Source: Stratiolaelaps scimitus (Eukaryota; Arthropoda; Arachnida; Mesostigmata; Laelapidae). From it: a DNA stretch of 64,000 bases. The DNA lies in NCBI GenBank assembly GCA_019614645.1, contig JABWDB010000034.1, forward strand, positions 2,418,001 through 2,482,000. Direction: 5' to 3'. Below the pieces are notes generated by a model. That model saw only the letters and a list, made by a program, of their open reading frames with translations. It searched no databases and was not told the DNA's origin. This document shows positions 34,485 to 45,128 of this stretch, piece by piece (the first letter of the stretch is position 1; each line of letters opens with the position of its first letter). Both the position numbers and the translations under genes were made by a program.

Positions 34485-35330
34485 CTCAGAGCAGACTGTC
34501 TCTCCCTCTCTTTCTCGTCTTCCAGAGCAGGAAAGTTCAGACGACTTTGTCGCTGTCTCTCTTGCGCGTGCTCCTCACTCTGTTTGCGAGTATGTGTATG
34601 TGTGGTTGTGACAAGCAGGAGAAAACCGAGAACGGGAGTAACTTGGTCATCATCTAGTGATCCGCATAGCCACACGTCCAGAAAGACCCGCATCATGTCT
34701 AGGAGGGCTGCAGCCGGCAGGGCTCAGGCCTCTGCGCTGGGTGTCGGAAATAGTCAGTGTCACTGCTGGCCATCGTAGCACTGGCTGGACCACGATGAGG
34801 CTCTCTTCCCTCTGTATCCCACAGTCCACAAACGCTCATACACAGCCATATACACAGGGCATCGTCTGACACACGCAAGGATCCTTGGCCGCTGCGGCCG
34901 GGAGAGGCAATCGGATGGCGTAATTCTTTGGCAGGAATTTATGGCCCGGCTTAACCTCATCGGCTTGCAGACTGCAGAGAGAGAGAGAGAGGCCGAAAGG
35001 AGGAGACCAAATGAGTGGCACACACGCTTCTCAGATCAGGAATAAGTCTCAGACCGTTCCCTTTACCGGAGCGTCTGGACCCCGAAGAGCGCCTGCGAGC
35101 GGCGTCGAGAGCCGCGACCGGAGGAGAACGTCAGGGTTTCGCCATCCAGTTGTGCCCGACTGAGCGGTCGACCCTGCTCTAAGCAGGAGGAACCCAGCCA
35201 GTCGAGACAGGCCTTTACCTTTAGCCCTCGAGCCACGGCAGCAGCAGGAGTCACAGCAGCAGCGGGCTAAACCTTCAGCCGATGGGAGATGATCCCTCCA
35301 AGTTGGGCGACTTTGAAGCAGCAGGGCCCG

Positions 35331-35434
35331 GCAGGGGTGGCCGGCCGGCCGGTACGGAGGCACCAGGCGAACCGTCGTCGGCAGTATAGCGGCCACCGCT
35401 ACGGCAGGGGTGGCCGGCCGGCCGGCCGGCCGGG
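35331..35434. repeat. Two GGCC tracts within a 22-bp direct repeat
   Basis: GCAGGGGTGG followed by CCGGCCGGCCGG occurs at 35331-35352 and again at 35404-35425, with a period of 73 bp. The second copy has a longer GGCC run, to about 35434. The arrangement suggests a local duplication followed by repeat expansion in one copy. Confidence 0.9.
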
Positions 35435-35856
35435 GCAGAGACGAGCTAGACGAGCAGCTATCTCAGGCCCATCTGAGCGAAAAGCCAACGTAACGAGTCG
35501 GCTTTTTTCCTCGTAGCTCGCCCGTTAGTTCTCCATTCTACTAAAATAGAGATGAGAGAAGAACGCGAGAGGGAGGAGATGACGATGAAGACGAAGATGA
35601 GAGAGACGAGGATGAGCAGAAAGACGAAGGAAAGACGGAAGTGGAAGGTCTTCCTGCGCCAATCCCCGACACAGCCGCCACCGTCAGCGCCGGCACAGGC
35701 CGCTCTTCGTTTGGCCCTCCCGGCAGTCTTCTTCACCGTGACGATTTTTACATCGTGCCGTAGCTGCTGCCGTCTCTCATGCGGTCTCTCTCTCTCTCTC
35801 TCTCTGGCCTTTCCTGACCTGGTCCGAACTGATGCTGGAGAGAGGGGTCGCGGAGC

Positions 35857-35885
35857 GCCTCACCGAGCGGGCAGCTCGGTGAGGC
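35857..35885. repeat. Perfect 12-bp stem, 5-nt loop hairpin
   Basis: Arms at 35857-35868 (GCCTCACCGAGC) and 35874-35885 are exact reverse complements around GGGCA. Confidence 0.95.
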
Positions 35886-35999
35886 AGTGTGCTCCACCAT
35901 GCTGGTCTCTCTGCTACACTCGTGTAGTGTTTTACTCTGGTCAGTGATCGGGGACCTGAATCAGCCGGGACCCTGTCAGGACTGGAGAGATTCAAGGAG

Positions 36000-36593
36000 G
36001 ACAGCTGACACTAGGCTTCACTTGCATTACTAGTCGTCGAGGACAAACGTAAGGAGGGAAAGCAGAGAGGGAGCGCTCCCTCAGCTATTGTAAACAATAC
36101 ATTTGCGATTTCATCATAGACGCTTGGTGCGAAAGCTACCTTAAAGTGCCCTATTTGTAGAGTGAACCTTATTTCAACTTCAACCTATTTTTCTTTCCAA
36201 CTGGAAACGAACTTCTGCTGTGACTCCAAGGCTGTCTTTCTCCTTATTGTGAGCCTATCATGGTCTGTCCATTATTAGTTGCACATGACTCGTGCAACAT
36301 ATTCCTATTGTCGAGAACTATATCAACCAGGCAGCTTATGGTCACTTTACGATTGAAGTCTGATGCCGGATGACATTCACACACATATATAATAGTACAG
36401 ACACGAATGCATGGTATACTAGCTGTCAACTTTGCAGTCACCTGCCGGGAGACCGATACGAATAAATGTATATCGGGATATTTAAACTACAATTATGGTA
36501 AATTGAGCTTTTCGTCATCGCAAGTATGATAAGTATAAGAAAAAAGTATAGGACACCATTTAACTGCACAATAAAGTAGCTGACACAAGACAC
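36000..36593. other. AT-rich stretch without a supported gene
   Basis: Short frames only and no recognisable element. Confidence 0.5.
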
Positions 36594-36608
36594 TATATAT
36601 ATATATAT
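36594..36608. repeat. Short TA tract
   Basis: 15 bp of TA alternation. Confidence 0.85.
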
Positions 36609-36681
36609 GTGTCGGGGTCCGTCCACCGAAATGTAACTTTTCATGCTTAGAGACATTTGCCGCTGATTTTTTTTTGTATGA

Positions 36682-36873
36682 TCACGGTGGCGCGCTCAGC
36701 GCGAATCTTTTAGAGTGAGCTCTCAGATCTACGCGGTTGGAGAGTATGAAAAAGCAAAACTGCACTGTGATCTCTTAAAACTCGGCAACGCTCAACGCAT
36801 TGGAGCATTCCTCAAAGGCAAGAAAGTGCGCTTGAAAATGAAAATTCCCCACTTTTTACCAGCAATTTTTTAA
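36682..36873 (+). CDS. Unrecognised open segment with a TPR-like stretch
   Basis: Open from after a TGA at 36679-36681 to TAA at 36871-36873, 63 codons, with no ATG in the first two thirds. From about 36727 the peptide reads IYAVGEYEKAKLHCDLL and continues into a Lys-rich helix. The GEYEKAKLH spacing is reminiscent of one tetratricopeptide repeat helix but is far too short to call one. A CTCAG at 36722-36726 could be a splice acceptor for an exon starting with ATC. No downstream donor or second repeat was found. It may be a decayed retrogene fragment or chance. Confidence 0.2.
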   Translation, partial: SRWRAQRESFRVSSQIYAVGEYEKAKLHCDLLKLGNAQRIGAFLKGKKVRLKMKIPHFLPAIF

Positions 36874-37318
36874 ATTGTATCCCAACCTAAGAAAAGCTAA
36901 GACGTAAAGTTGAATGTTAAAATATAATGATAATATTGATCCAGGGTACTGCTGAATTAGTTATGTGTGCGTGTGTGTGTGCGTACGAAGATGAAATAAT
37001 TGAGAGCCTCAGAAGAAAATGTGAGGCATTAAGTGGTCGAATGGCAAATCGTATTAAAACATTGTGAATCATTCGAAAATGAGAGGACATATAGGAAGAT
37101 AAATGATAAGGCATAGGAATGGTTTCGGTAACTTGAAATACACATACGCGTACACATAAACAAGAAAAACAGACAGTGGAACATAAATGAAAAACGAGTA
37201 AGATGATTGCGATAATGATGACAATAATATTGGCGTGAATACTAGCACCTGCTATGCATAGATTAACGAACTAATACAATGCGCTTCGCTGCCCGAAAGA
37301 CAATCTGTTTATTCAATG

Positions 37319-37351
<33 letters not shown>

Positions 37352-38200
37352 CCGTCCACCTAAAGGAGACACGCCCGCTGCTCGTTTTGTGATCTGTATA
37401 ATGTAACGGTTTTCGGTCCAAACGTAGTCATGCTAAAAAATTGGCTCCTTGACCGCAAGTGGTTTGGAAGTTGTGAATTTTTTGAAGCAGGCTTCTCCGC
37501 ACCCTCTGGGGACGACTAGAAATCCAGTGATTCCACTTCGTAAAGTCATAGCTCGGGGTTGCGCAAATGAATTGAAAACCACGCTTCCATATATATTTCC
37601 TATGAAAAGTGGGAATGAAATAGAAGAAAATGTATTTAATTGTGCTTCTCCTATAACAAATCATCAATGACGTTTATCTAGAATGCACGCCTTAGCTTAG
37701 GCCCTTAACGCTTCCACGAAAGGGATATAATCGCTGAGGTGTGCTTGACCTGATGTTGGCCTTTGTTTGAACTACAACATGGTAATAACACGGTGTCGGA
37801 ATCTTCGTTCGGAAAATATGTGCGCCATTCAAATAACCCCTATGGGATACGATGCAAGTTAGATAATATTGTACAGCCTTCTATCAGGCGAACTCCGTTG
37901 GCAGGTCGGTTCATCATGTACACATCATTTCACGAACAAGCTCAACAAACTCCGTTGTGAATGATTCAACGCAAACGAATGCTGCCTTTACGTGCGTTGA
38001 TGCAAAATACACGGAACTTCACAGGTTCCCACGATGAACAACGAACGAATCCATCCCGATGGCCCGCGAATGGAAAGCTTCCGGTGAAAATGAGTGAAGG
38101 CGGGCACAGGAACGAACGATTATTCAGGTCTCCCATTTCTGCCGGCGGAAATTCGAAAGTTACAACCCATCAACGTCGACAGCCATAGCGCCAATATCCA
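36874..38200. other. AT-rich island sequence without a supported gene
   Basis: It contains a TA tract (37319-37350). A plus-strand frame at 37449-37670 and the opposite frame at 37667-37428 are both open and neither is recognised. The stretch next to the TA tract (37351-37670) has a mixed, non-repetitive composition and might be an old transposon edge, without evidence strong enough to annotate. Confidence 0.45.
37319..37350. repeat. TA dinucleotide tract
   Basis: TA alternation with one AAA interruption. Confidence 0.9.
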
Positions 38201-41016
38201 TGGACACCACCTGCGGAACACTCGTACACGGAAGGGGGAGCCGGCCAAATCGTCCGTTTCACGCTCTTGCCATCCGTCTACCTAAGCTGTTCAACACGCG
38301 AGCGTTCGATGGAGCGAGAGAGAGAGAGCTGTCCGTAGGGTCAGTAGCAGTCGCAGTTCCTCTCTTGACGGCGGGCCCGCTTTCTCCCTATACACCACCC
38401 AAACGGTTTTTTGGTTGCTCAAAAGTTCCCATTATCTACGCCATGCCGTCGTTCGTTGCCAGTGATTCTATCTGCTTACCCGTGCCTGCCTCCGTTCCCG
38501 ACATTTCGCTGCGCTCACCTCGCGGGCGAGCTCAGGAGCTTAAGTTGCTCTCGAAACCCATCGTCCGCCTTTGCTACTCTTCCACGTATCATCGTGCGCG
38601 CTTTATGTAACATTTCACGGAAGGTGCAATAGGGAACGGGCAACGAGACGGACGCCGCCAGCACTTAGGCCCGTTTAGACCACAGCATCCCCCAGGAGAT
38701 ATATGAAAACTGCATTCGCTCTCGTCCTCTGCCACTCAGCGTGTCTCTAGCTCGTCGGTAGCAACGAGGGGAAATCCTTCATAGGAGCTGGTCCTAGGAG
38801 AGGGAGACTAGCAGTTGCACCTCGTGAGCGACACAACTTTCATTTTATGAATTACACATTCTCTCTCTCTCCTTCACGCACAATGACAGCGGCGTGCTGT
38901 TCCTTGTTTAAAACTTTTTCTTCTTGCTCCTAGCCGTCGCTGCGAGCTTTCCCGTTTCCATTCTTGTGTCTCGCCTTTCCCATGGCATCCCACTTAGAAG
39001 CGGGCAGAGCAGCCCTGGCTGACGTTGAGGTGGCTTCCTTGCTTCGGTCGCTTGCTGGCAGCTCGCGGGGCCTAGGCATCCCAAGGTTGTCCTGTCTCCT
39101 CAAAACGCTCGGCGTGGTGGTCCGCCTTCGGCGGTGTCAAGACGCCGGCATTCCCGCCAACTCCTCACCGGCCTACCGACTTGCCCCCCGGCTCCCCGAC
39201 TCATCGCCATCTCTCGTAGCGACTGCTACTACTACTACTAGGCAGGCCCTTTGAAAGCGTTCCCTAAGGAAGCGCGGATCGCTTAACTTCGACCGTGTCT
39301 CGTCTCGCCACGACCTCGCTGGCTGGTTTGGCCAGACTTGGCCGGCCTGCTCGACTCCGTTCGGCGTGGCGATACGCAAGTGGCGGAAGCTCTAGCAGAG
39401 AGAGAGAGAGAGAGCGCTATGGTTAGTCTATATGGTATAGATGAGTATAGCACGAGGTAGGAGGTTGCCAGCGGAGAAATGAGATGATGCGTGGGAGGCT
39501 GGGTTTGCAAGAGTGAGCAGACGCACGAGGCAGGCTGAAATCTATGTATGTACCAGAAGCATTGATCTCCTACCCTCCCTGATTGATCTCTCTGCCTAAC
39601 TGCTTGGCTTCTCGTTCGATGTCTGCCTTCCACTCTCCACTACTACCACTACACTTTCTATCTGTCTCTTCTCAATACGTCGCGTTCGCACCATCGCCCG
39701 ATGCCCGGAGCAATGGTCTCTTCCGCTTCCGCTTAGAGAACTAACGCGTACCCTCTCGTACTCGAATACGTTGTTCGCACACGACTCGTCGTCACTGCCA
39801 CAAATGCATTGAGCCTCATCGCACGGGCTATACCGAGCTCCCTCTGCCAGGCCAAATGACGAGCGCAGCGGCAGGTTGTCTCTCCTTAACCGTTAGAGGG
39901 AGGGAGATCCTTCGCGGAAAGTCGACGCTGCTGGCGTAGTTCCTCACCAGGATCTAGCCGTTACTACCTCTACGCACAGGATAGCGATAGTGAAGAACGA
40001 GTCTCATGGCTGGCTAGGGCATGTATGATAGATCAAGGTATTATCAAAAGCAATTTAACCCGCCTTTTCGAACTGTGAAACGCTAGTGTCTTGAGTTTTG
40101 TCCTCCACGAGACACCTACCAAATACTGCGGGGAGGCATCAAGTTGATGCGGCATAAAACGAAAACAACCAACGAAACAGAAGGAGGAGATGTCTCCATG
40201 GAATACGGCAAAGCTCGTCCGATCTCCATTGAGGTGCCTGCCTGTCGAACCCAAAAGGCCAGCTCGAGGGAACATCGTGTGCAAAAAAATCGCACAGCAG
40301 GTGTTGTCGTCCGCAGCTGACCATAGCAGTTAGGGATAGCATATAGCCATGCCGTTGTTCGGCAAGAAACCGGCACGGGTCACGTCCCACACTGATGCCC
40401 ATTGTGCCACCGGTCATTGAGGAGTTTCTGCAGCGGCGGAGAGCGCGACTCCTTGCCACAATCGGGGAGCTCGCCAGCGGGGTAAATCGAACGAACAGAA
40501 AGCGGTTAGCTGGCTAGCCCGTCGCTAGCCAGCCGCCAAAGAGCCCTTGCCATGGTGGCTGCCGTCTGCGAGGCGACATTTTTATCCACTATAAATTATC
40601 TTAGCTACACGAGCGACATATTCCATCTGCAGCCACTGTTCGTTGCTAGGGTTCGTTCGCATACATGCATTTTTCCTTGCACCGGTGGCGTACACGCGGG
40701 GCGTAACCCCCACCTCGTACCAGACGTCGGCTATGGCCACCCTGGCCATCTATGATCCTTCATGTGTTCGCACGACGGATAGCCAGCCTGATTTTGCCAA
40801 GCTATCCGGCAAAATGGCACTCGCTTGCGAAAGACCGGTCTGGAGGAGGCGGGCCTGGACCAGCCGGGTGGCCTCTGACGTTGGCCTCTCTGCCCTTCGC
40901 ACAGACGGCGGAGGACTTGAAGCTTGGCAAACAATAATGGCAAACACCTCGTGCGAAGAGCGAAATGGCAAGTGAAAGAAGGACTCGAGGTTCGAGGCTG
41001 GCTTGGCTCTCCACGT

Positions 41017-41052
<36 letters not shown>

Positions 41053-41788
41053 ATGTTGTGTTTTGTTGTTTTCTCTCTTCGCGTAACAGCCGCCTACCCC
41101 TACTTCTGTCAGTAGCCGCTGCTGGTACGCTCCTACTCCTGCGGCTTCCAGCTGCTTATCTTCCTGGAGAGCATTTGAGGCTCAAACACATTGTAGGGAT
41201 TGTAGGTCGCGGACGAGTCTAGCAGAGGTATTACCTTCTCTGTTTGAAGCGCCGCCTCTAGTGGAGCCGTTTCCGGGAGTGCCGGCTGAAGGCTGTCGGT
41301 TGCCTGCACACACCTACCAGCTCGCCTGTTCTAGCCGCAGCACAATCCGGCCCCCACAAAGCGGACTTCTAGGGTAGAGTTGGTAGCGCGGCTAGTCCCC
41401 CGCTCCCGCTGCCCCGGGCTGCTGCTGCAGTTGCTGTAGCACTATAGTGCGTAGTGTTTCTGAATGTTCAATCGCTCAACCGCTCAGAGCGTTTCCTTCG
41501 CTCCTTTTCGGCGTTGGCTGGTTGGCGCTCCGGGTGCACGACGTTGTCGTGGCGTTGTGGTACACCTTTGACAGACAGAGCAGGAGGTTGCGTCTGAAGT
41601 TGTGCAAACTGCCGGAGGCCATTAGAGAGGCGTTCTTTTGGGTGCACTCAACTCAGCCAACTGCAGCTGGTTTGTTCCTAGGCTTCAGCTGTAGACGCTC
41701 GCATCTTACAGCAGCTAACTCGTTCACCAGAGAAGCGTCTGGGCAACGCAACAGTAGGTGCTCGGTCCTAATCAGCCTGTCGGGGGGG
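38200..41788. other. GC-rich block without a supported gene
   Basis: Overlapping frames, none recognised. A plus-strand frame open from about 40087 to 40315 has a mixed composition, but the opposite strand is open as well. A GA tract near 39397 and a TA tract (41019-41049) lie inside. A 10-bp stem hairpin at 40509-40533 is near chance level. Confidence 0.5.
41019..41049. repeat. TA dinucleotide tract
   Basis: About 31 bp of uninterrupted TA alternation. Confidence 0.95.
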
Positions 41789-41944
41789 CCTTTTTTTGGT
41801 TTTTTAGCTTGGAAGCCAGGAGGTGTTATTACTTGGGAGCAAGTTCCGTATCACTTCAAACCATACATGTCCAGCGGGATTCGAACCGGAGACCTTAAAG
41901 TTCCAAGTCGTTGGTGCTGCCCACTCGATCCCTCTCAATCTGGC
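41789..41944 (-). mobile_element. tRNA-derived SINE-like element, family C
   Basis: On the minus strand there is an A-box-like stretch (GGATCGAGTGGGCAG, complement of about 41917-41931) and a near-perfect B box (CCGGTTCGAATCC, complement of 41878-41890) about 40 bp downstream, the spacing of a tRNA promoter. The sequence then runs on for about 90 bp and ends in an A-rich tail (AAAAAACCAAAAAAAGG, complement of 41789-41805). The A-rich tail on the same strand as the tRNA promoter is what marks this as a SINE rather than a tRNA gene. The body does not match the family A copies or the element at 48234. No clear target-site duplication was seen. Confidence 0.6.
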
Positions 41945-42883
41945 TGTAGCCTAGCAGACCGGCCTAGCAGCCGGCCAACCGACGCTTGCAGAGTGCTCCA
42001 ACCGCGGCGTCGGCCTCTACGTGGCTCAGGCTTTCAAGGCTTTTCAGGGAGAACGGGTAGGGGGTCTGGTTAACGGCCGGACGGCAGCGGTGGAGGACGC
42101 CCCGGGTATTAGGAGTGGTTACACGCGGGAAATGGATAAGCTTCAGACAAGCAGGAAGCTGATCAACGAGCGTTTAGGGCCGACGTCAGCCTTCCTCACG
42201 GACGCGAGAAGGCCGGCAAGGCAGAAGGGCCAGGATGAGAGGAGGCGGCAGACGGCAATAGTCAGAAGAGATCGAGAGACACAGCGAAAGTGGGGGGAGA
42301 CTAGCGGTAGAAGCCTGTCTGTTAGAGAAGCCTGCAGAAGGCCTTTCAGCCACTTCTTCCGTCAGGACCGCTTCGCCCGCCGGCGAGTAGGAGTGGTATC
42401 ATAAATGTTAAGCGACTTCCGGAGCCGAGACGGGATGGGCGCTTGGTCGGTGGTCCGACAACGGCGAAGACGACGACGAAAGAAGCAGCAGTGAGTGCGT
42501 ACGAGGGAGAGAGAGAGAGAGAGCGAGAGATAGAGCCGTGGCACTCACGACTTTTACATCTTCTACAACCACTGCCACTACGAATAGCTGCTAGTGGCCC
42601 TCGTTGACTGCCTGCTGCTTGGTGCTCGTGGCGCATTGGTACACCACGAATAGCTCAGCGGCACCGCTCGGTCGAGAGAGCACAGGAGACGAGAGCACGG
42701 CGACGGAGAGACCATTCCGACCCGTCCCCCAGCCGGTCTCTCCGAGCGGGTCACACATGGCGGCGCACAAGATGCTTCCTGGAACGGGCCGGGCGGGGAA
42801 CTGCCACCAAAGAGCCGAACGATGAGAACCAACTCAGCAGCAGTAGCAGCAGCAAGTCACTCCAAGGGAGAGCGGGAGAAAGA

Positions 42884-42927
<44 letters not shown>

Positions 42928-44930
42928 CTGCTGCTCGGACGTTCCCCACGACCAGGGCCTGTCTAGTGGGCGCCGGATGAATGTACATACGAGTATTCGT
43001 AACTCGCCGTCCGGTCCCGGACGACCTAACCACCAAAAGGGGCAGTGCGCGCGCGCGCGCAATAGATCTCCCGGAACGACATTAATTACGAGAGAGCGAC
43101 AACGTGTACGATGCTGAGGCAGCATGGGGCGCGGTGCGTTGGAAGGTGAATGCCTTGAGTGTTTGTGTGTGTGTGAGAGTGTACTTGTATGGGCTGGGCA
43201 GGGCAGGGCAGACATATCGAAGGGGGAAGTTCCGAGTTGATATTACTGACCCGCTGCGACCGTCACATGTTAGACCTTTACTGAACGGATGGCGTACGAT
43301 TAAGTCCGTCCGGATAACGTATGATTATGGTGTCTCATGTTATGAGTGAGTGAATTGAAACTCATCCTTTCTAGGTTCACTTGCGCGCTGCACGCTGGAG
43401 TAAGGACGCTGCCACCATCTCACATTGGTTTGGGGCGCACACTCAAGGGGCGCATTGTTGACAAACATGTTGGAGGACCTTCAACGCCATCTCGAGCCAA
43501 CACCGACAACTGTGTCGATATCCGTGAATTACCACGTCTATCACGTTCAGCCAGCGGAGGCGGCCAACAGCGGCCAACAGCGGCCGAGTTTGCTTTGCAG
43601 CAGCGGCTGAGGAAAAAGGGAAAATTGAACAGAGTCATCGCGGGTGCGTCATCGGATGAAGCGACGTATGGACAGGCAGCGCAAGGGGGGGAGGGGTGCT
43701 GTTGTGAGCTGTTGATGTTAGTGACGGTGCACTACGATGCGTGGGAAGAATCAGGCGCAGGTTCTACGAGCGTAGCACAGCGAACACAGCGGGCCGGCCA
43801 TTTTAAACCGGAAGCGTTTCCTGTGCTGGCCATAGGAGAGGTGCGTAGCTGGCCAACCCCGCAATCCCGCCCCACTCCGGCAAGCCTAGCCAACAGGCTC
43901 TACACACTGGTGTAGACAGGACCTTTCTTTTCTTGCAAAGACCGCCTGACGCGGTCGGTCGACGAGGCCTTTGGAAGCTGGCGTTGGCCACATAAATTCC
44001 AAACATTTTGATATCCTCTCTCCTCTATTCTCGGTGCCGGCTGACAGTTTCTGCTTTTTGCTCTGCTTTGGCTATGGGATGAGCTTCGGTGCGGGCAAAA
44101 CACTCGGACATTTCGGGGGTTCTGGGTGGGTCACAAGTAGAGCACATGAGGGGACGGGGATTGCTGAACGGCCATAGGAAACGAACGGACCACGCTATAG
44201 AGACTGCGAAACACACATACCCCCCGCCCCCCCTGAAGCTCGACATGGGCCACTGAGGGTGGCGGAGGGTCGACAGAGGATCCGAAATGCTCTCTCTCTC
44301 CTCTCTCTTTCTCGCTTCGCCTCTCAGGCCGAGTTGACTGTATGTGGTGCGTACGCCTGTGCTGTGTGCATGGATGGAGGACGGTAGGCCGAGGCCGCAG
44401 CAGTCGTCTTCAAGTAAGAGACGAAGTCTTCAGATCTCAGGAAGTGGCGTACACGTGAGAGGAAACCCCAAACAAGCCCCGTCGTCCAGTGCACTGACGC
44501 CTCTCCGAGGTGGACTCGATTCGACGCTGGGGCCTACCCGAGATCTTTCCCAATCCGGCTCGTCCCAACCGCCGCCACGATTGCTCCCACTGAGTTCGGC
44601 CGCACCGGGTGATTTTAAATTCGGATGGCCAAGCACACACAAACATGAGCCTACATGGACGGACGGACGAAGCCCATACAGATCTGAAAAGTAGTCGGTC
44701 GGCCATAGCAGCCACACTCGAGTTGCGGCCTGTAGCGGCATAGTCGCTTGCTCTACTTGCTTTCTTTAGCTGCTGCTGCTGCTGCTGCGTCGTCGCCACG
44801 AGACACCCTGGTCAGCAGGAGCCGACAGGAGCCGGTCATACCAAGGAGCGTCTCGACTCCTGAACGAAGACCGGTAGCTCGAACGTGTGCAGCAACATAT
44901 ATGATGATGACGACAACAACAACCGCAAGA
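41945..44930. other. GC-rich block without a supported gene
   Basis: Frames at 42021-42404 and 43346-43915 overlap other open frames and show no domain. It contains a long GA tract (42886-42924), a CG-alternating run near 43049-43060 and a 10-bp tandem GCGGCCAACA repeat (43559-43587). Confidence 0.5.
42886..42924. repeat. Long GA dinucleotide tract
   Basis: About 39 bp of uninterrupted GA repeat, the longest of its kind here. Confidence 0.95.
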
Positions 44931-44987
44931 TGGTAATGTGAGACAAGTGCGAATCATAACAACGGAGAGATAGCGCCCACTGCTAAG

Positions 44988-45128
44988 ATGGGAATTCATA
45001 TGGGAAAGCCATATGGGTTTGAGCGGCAGATGGCCATTGAGACGCCTAAACTCAAACTCGGCGGACTATCATTGACGTTCGATGGCCCACAAACTTCGGA
45101 GCAGTGTAATTTCGCTGCGACAGGCTGA
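44988..45128 (+). CDS. Unrecognised small open frame, 46 codons
   Basis: ATG at 44988 and stop TGA at 45126-45128. The frame also stays open upstream to about 44936. The peptide has a balanced composition (MGIHMGKPYGFERQMAIE, then TPKLKLGGLSLTFDGPQ) and no repeats. It starts at the edge of an AT-richer island. I recognise no family and no ribosome-context or splice signal that would settle it. Confidence 0.2.
   Translation: MGIHMGKPYGFERQMAIETPKLKLGGLSLTFDGPQTSEQCNFAATG

Larger units (their letters stand above)
34485..36000. other. GC-rich block without a supported gene
   Basis: Frames overlap on both strands. It contains two GGCC tracts set in a 22-bp direct repeat, a CT tract near 35787 and a 12-bp stem hairpin (35857-35885). 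A charged Arg/Glu/Met-rich frame at 35552 onward arises from an A/G-rich purine stretch. Confidence 0.5.

Noticed and set aside
40509..40533. 10-bp stem, 5-nt loop inverted repeat
   Set aside because: A stem this long is roughly expected by chance once or so in 64 kb.
41447..42073. 208-codon plus-strand frame
   Set aside because: It runs through the antisense of the SINE-like element at 41789-41944 and has no recognisable domain.
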